Source: Lachnospiraceae bacterium
Lineage (GTDB): Bacteria > Bacillota > Clostridia > Lachnospirales > Lachnospiraceae
Assembly: GCA_028721415.1 (NCBI GenBank)
Contig: JAQYIU010000077.1
Coordinates: 1-32,605, forward strand
Length of the DNA stretch: 32,605 nt
Direction of reading: 5' to 3'
This document shows positions 32,566 to 32,605 of the stretch, piece after piece; within the stretch, counting starts at the first letter, position 1, and every line of letters starts with the position of its first letter. The notes beneath the pieces are model-generated. The model saw nothing but the letters and a program-made list of their open reading frames with translations, made no database searches and was not told where the DNA came from. The position numbers and the translations under genes are program-made.

Positions 32566-32605
32566 ATTATCCTCCGATTGATATCATTTTCTTCTCTTCC
32601 GTAAT

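Overview
This window looks like a chromosomal segment of a low-GC, Gram-positive gut-type anaerobe of the Clostridia, most likely Lachnospiraceae. The evidence is the SCIFF six-cysteine ranthipeptide locus (a Clostridia hallmark) in the order TIGR04086-like membrane protein, scfA, scfB, secDF, recJ, apt. AGGAGG-type ribosome binding sites, frequent TTG/GTG starts and AT-rich sigma-A promoters agree with this. No rRNA, tRNA, CRISPR array, insertion sequence or phage gene was recognised.

Layout. Positions 1-4501 (all minus) hold ispH (running off the left edge), cmk, a BaiN/HI0933-type flavoprotein, an RpiR-type regulator with its own promoter, and apt with a terminator. Positions 4596-11645 (minus) hold a Cof-type HAD phosphatase, recJ, fused secDF, the SCIFF maturase scfB, the 48-residue SCIFF precursor scfA (10982-11128) and a small membrane protein. 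Positions 11746-16181 (minus) hold a ZIP metal transporter, a decayed cyclic-di-GMP signalling gene (REC-GGDEF-EAL scar-REC remnant-GGDEF, broken by one frameshift and two stops), a Na+/Ca2+-type exchanger and a small alarmone synthetase. Positions 16405-19046 hold a secreted C39-like cysteine peptidase protein (+), a cupin (-) and an unrecognised HEXXH protein (+). Positions 19133-23430 (minus) hold a polar amino acid ABC transporter followed by proB and proA.

The most unusual part is 23682-28413 (minus). It is a tight five-gene operon: circularly permuted ATP-grasp, alpha-E protein, transglutaminase-like protein, and two AstE/AspA-type deacylase paralogs. The first paralog keeps the zinc and catalytic residues (H42, E45, H129, E191). 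The second has lost three of the four at aligned positions (R38, C129, Y190; E41 kept). ATP-grasp/alpha-E/transglutaminase gene sets are known as predicted peptide or amide-ligase systems of unknown product; the paired active and degenerate deacylases are the part worth attention. The operon is transcribed divergently from a small HPr-like protein that keeps a Ser46-type segment but lacks the phosphorylatable histidine. A 48-bp inverted repeat lies between the two promoters.

Positions 29253-32565 hold a cytoplasmic GH13 glucosidase-type enzyme (+) convergent with an ABC-F ATPase (-). The ABC-F gene is preceded by a short ORF that resembles the first ~24 residues of a MOSC-domain protein.

Regulatory architecture recurs across the window: U-tailed hairpins directly ahead of the ribosome binding sites of recJ and proB, a stem-loop between scfA and scfB, and hairpins at the predicted 5' ends of the ATP-grasp operon and GH13 transcripts. 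All functional assignments come from reading motifs by eye, without database searches.
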